Assembly: GCA_028702245.1 (NCBI GenBank)
Contig: JAQVPE010000066.1
Coordinates: forward strand, 1-5,662
Reading direction: 5' to 3'
Length of the DNA: 5,662 nt
From: Candidatus Izemoplasmatales bacterium
Lineage (GTDB): Bacteria > Bacillota_I > Bacilli_A > Izemoplasmatales > Hujiaoplasmataceae
A model generated the notes under the pieces. The model ran no database searches. It saw only the letters and a list, made by a program, of their open reading frames with translations, and was not told where the DNA came from. The position numbers and the translations under genes were made by a program. Below are positions 5,549 through 5,662 of the stretch, in pieces (positions within the stretch are counted from its first letter, which is position 1; every line of letters starts with the position of its first letter).

Positions 5549-5662
5549 ATGTTCGTGAAGAAAGTCAAGATTCGTAGCAATGGCCTTCATGCGTTGTATC
5601 TGGTGGAGAGTTATCGGGATCAAAGCGGTGTCCCCCAGCATCGGGTTCTAAAGAAACTGGGA
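5549..5662 (+). CDS. IS1634-family (IS4-like) transposase, N-terminal 38 residues
   Basis: The gene runs off the window end. The first residues, MFVKKVKIRSNGLHALYLVE, followed by SYRD and QHRVLKKLG, have the typical opening of IS1634/IS4-type DDE transposases: a short strand, Tyr-Leu-x-Leu-Val-Glu-Ser-Tyr-Arg-Asp, then a basic Arg-Val-x-x-x-Leu-Gly. The DDE catalytic core would lie downstream and cannot be seen, so activity is unknown. The ATG at 5549-5551 follows GGGTGA (5538-5543) with five bases between. The codon choice looks unlike the AT-rich toxin-antitoxin genes, consistent with separate origin. The family call is by recalled N-terminal pattern only. Confidence 0.8.
   Translation, partial: MFVKKVKIRSNGLHALYLVESYRDQSGVPQHRVLKKLG

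Larger units (their letters stand above)
5384..5662 (+). mobile_element. Left part of an IS1634-like insertion sequence (partial)
   Basis: The element is recognised from the start of its transposase (5549 onward) and a structured leader. The outer end probably lies near GGGTCTGTTG (about 5384), where the sequence changes character, but the right terminal repeat and target duplication are outside the window, so the exact border is a guess. The element points away from the toxin-antitoxin operon and leaves its promoter region intact, inserted roughly 140 bases beyond the divergent promoter. Confidence 0.6.

Overview
This window looks like a low-to-moderate GC Bacillota/Mycoplasmatota-type chromosome that uses the standard code: TGA is a real stop at the end of purH, and Trp is encoded by TGG. 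Strong Shine-Dalgarno sequences and an IS1634-like transposase fit that group. I cannot place it more precisely; Izemoplasma- or Erysipelotrichia-like bacteria are a guess.

Bases 1-1350 are ordinary core genome. They hold the last codons of purH, then a complete purD whose ATG overlaps the purH stop (TGATG), then a perfect 11-bp terminator. This is the 3' end of a purine biosynthesis operon. Bases 1366-3132 hold a divergent pair: a seven-helix membrane protein of the YwaF/TIGR02206 family on the minus strand, and an AraC-type regulator with a GyrI-like ligand-binding domain on the plus strand. The 180 bases between them contain one good sigma-A promoter for each direction. The regulator has a strong internal ribosome site exactly at its domain boundary.

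Bases 3133-5662 are accessory DNA. In order they contain a gene-poor stretch with a probable terminator, a remnant of an RHS/YD-repeat protein that has lost both ends (3563-4075, minus), a type VII toxin-antitoxin pair (4327-5134, minus) and the left end of an IS1634-like element that runs off the window (about 5384-5662). The toxin-antitoxin pair is an Xre-HTH/MNT antitoxin followed by a HepT-type HEPN toxin with an 8-base overlap. This part is visibly more AT-rich than purD and has the scrambled look of an insertion hotspot.

The most interesting DNA is the control region upstream of the toxin-antitoxin operon (5151-5247). It carries TGCA(C) boxes at exact 32-bp intervals. It also carries two divergent promoters whose -10 regions form a perfect 10-bp inverted repeat. 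I infer that the antitoxin's own HTH domain binds here, so one protein may both neutralise the toxin and regulate the operon. The IS leader also contains nested inverted repeats with a terminator-like hairpin, probably shielding the transposase gene from outside transcription. I did not find an obviously new defence system; the HepT/MntA family is known, and the operator layout is the part that may be undescribed.
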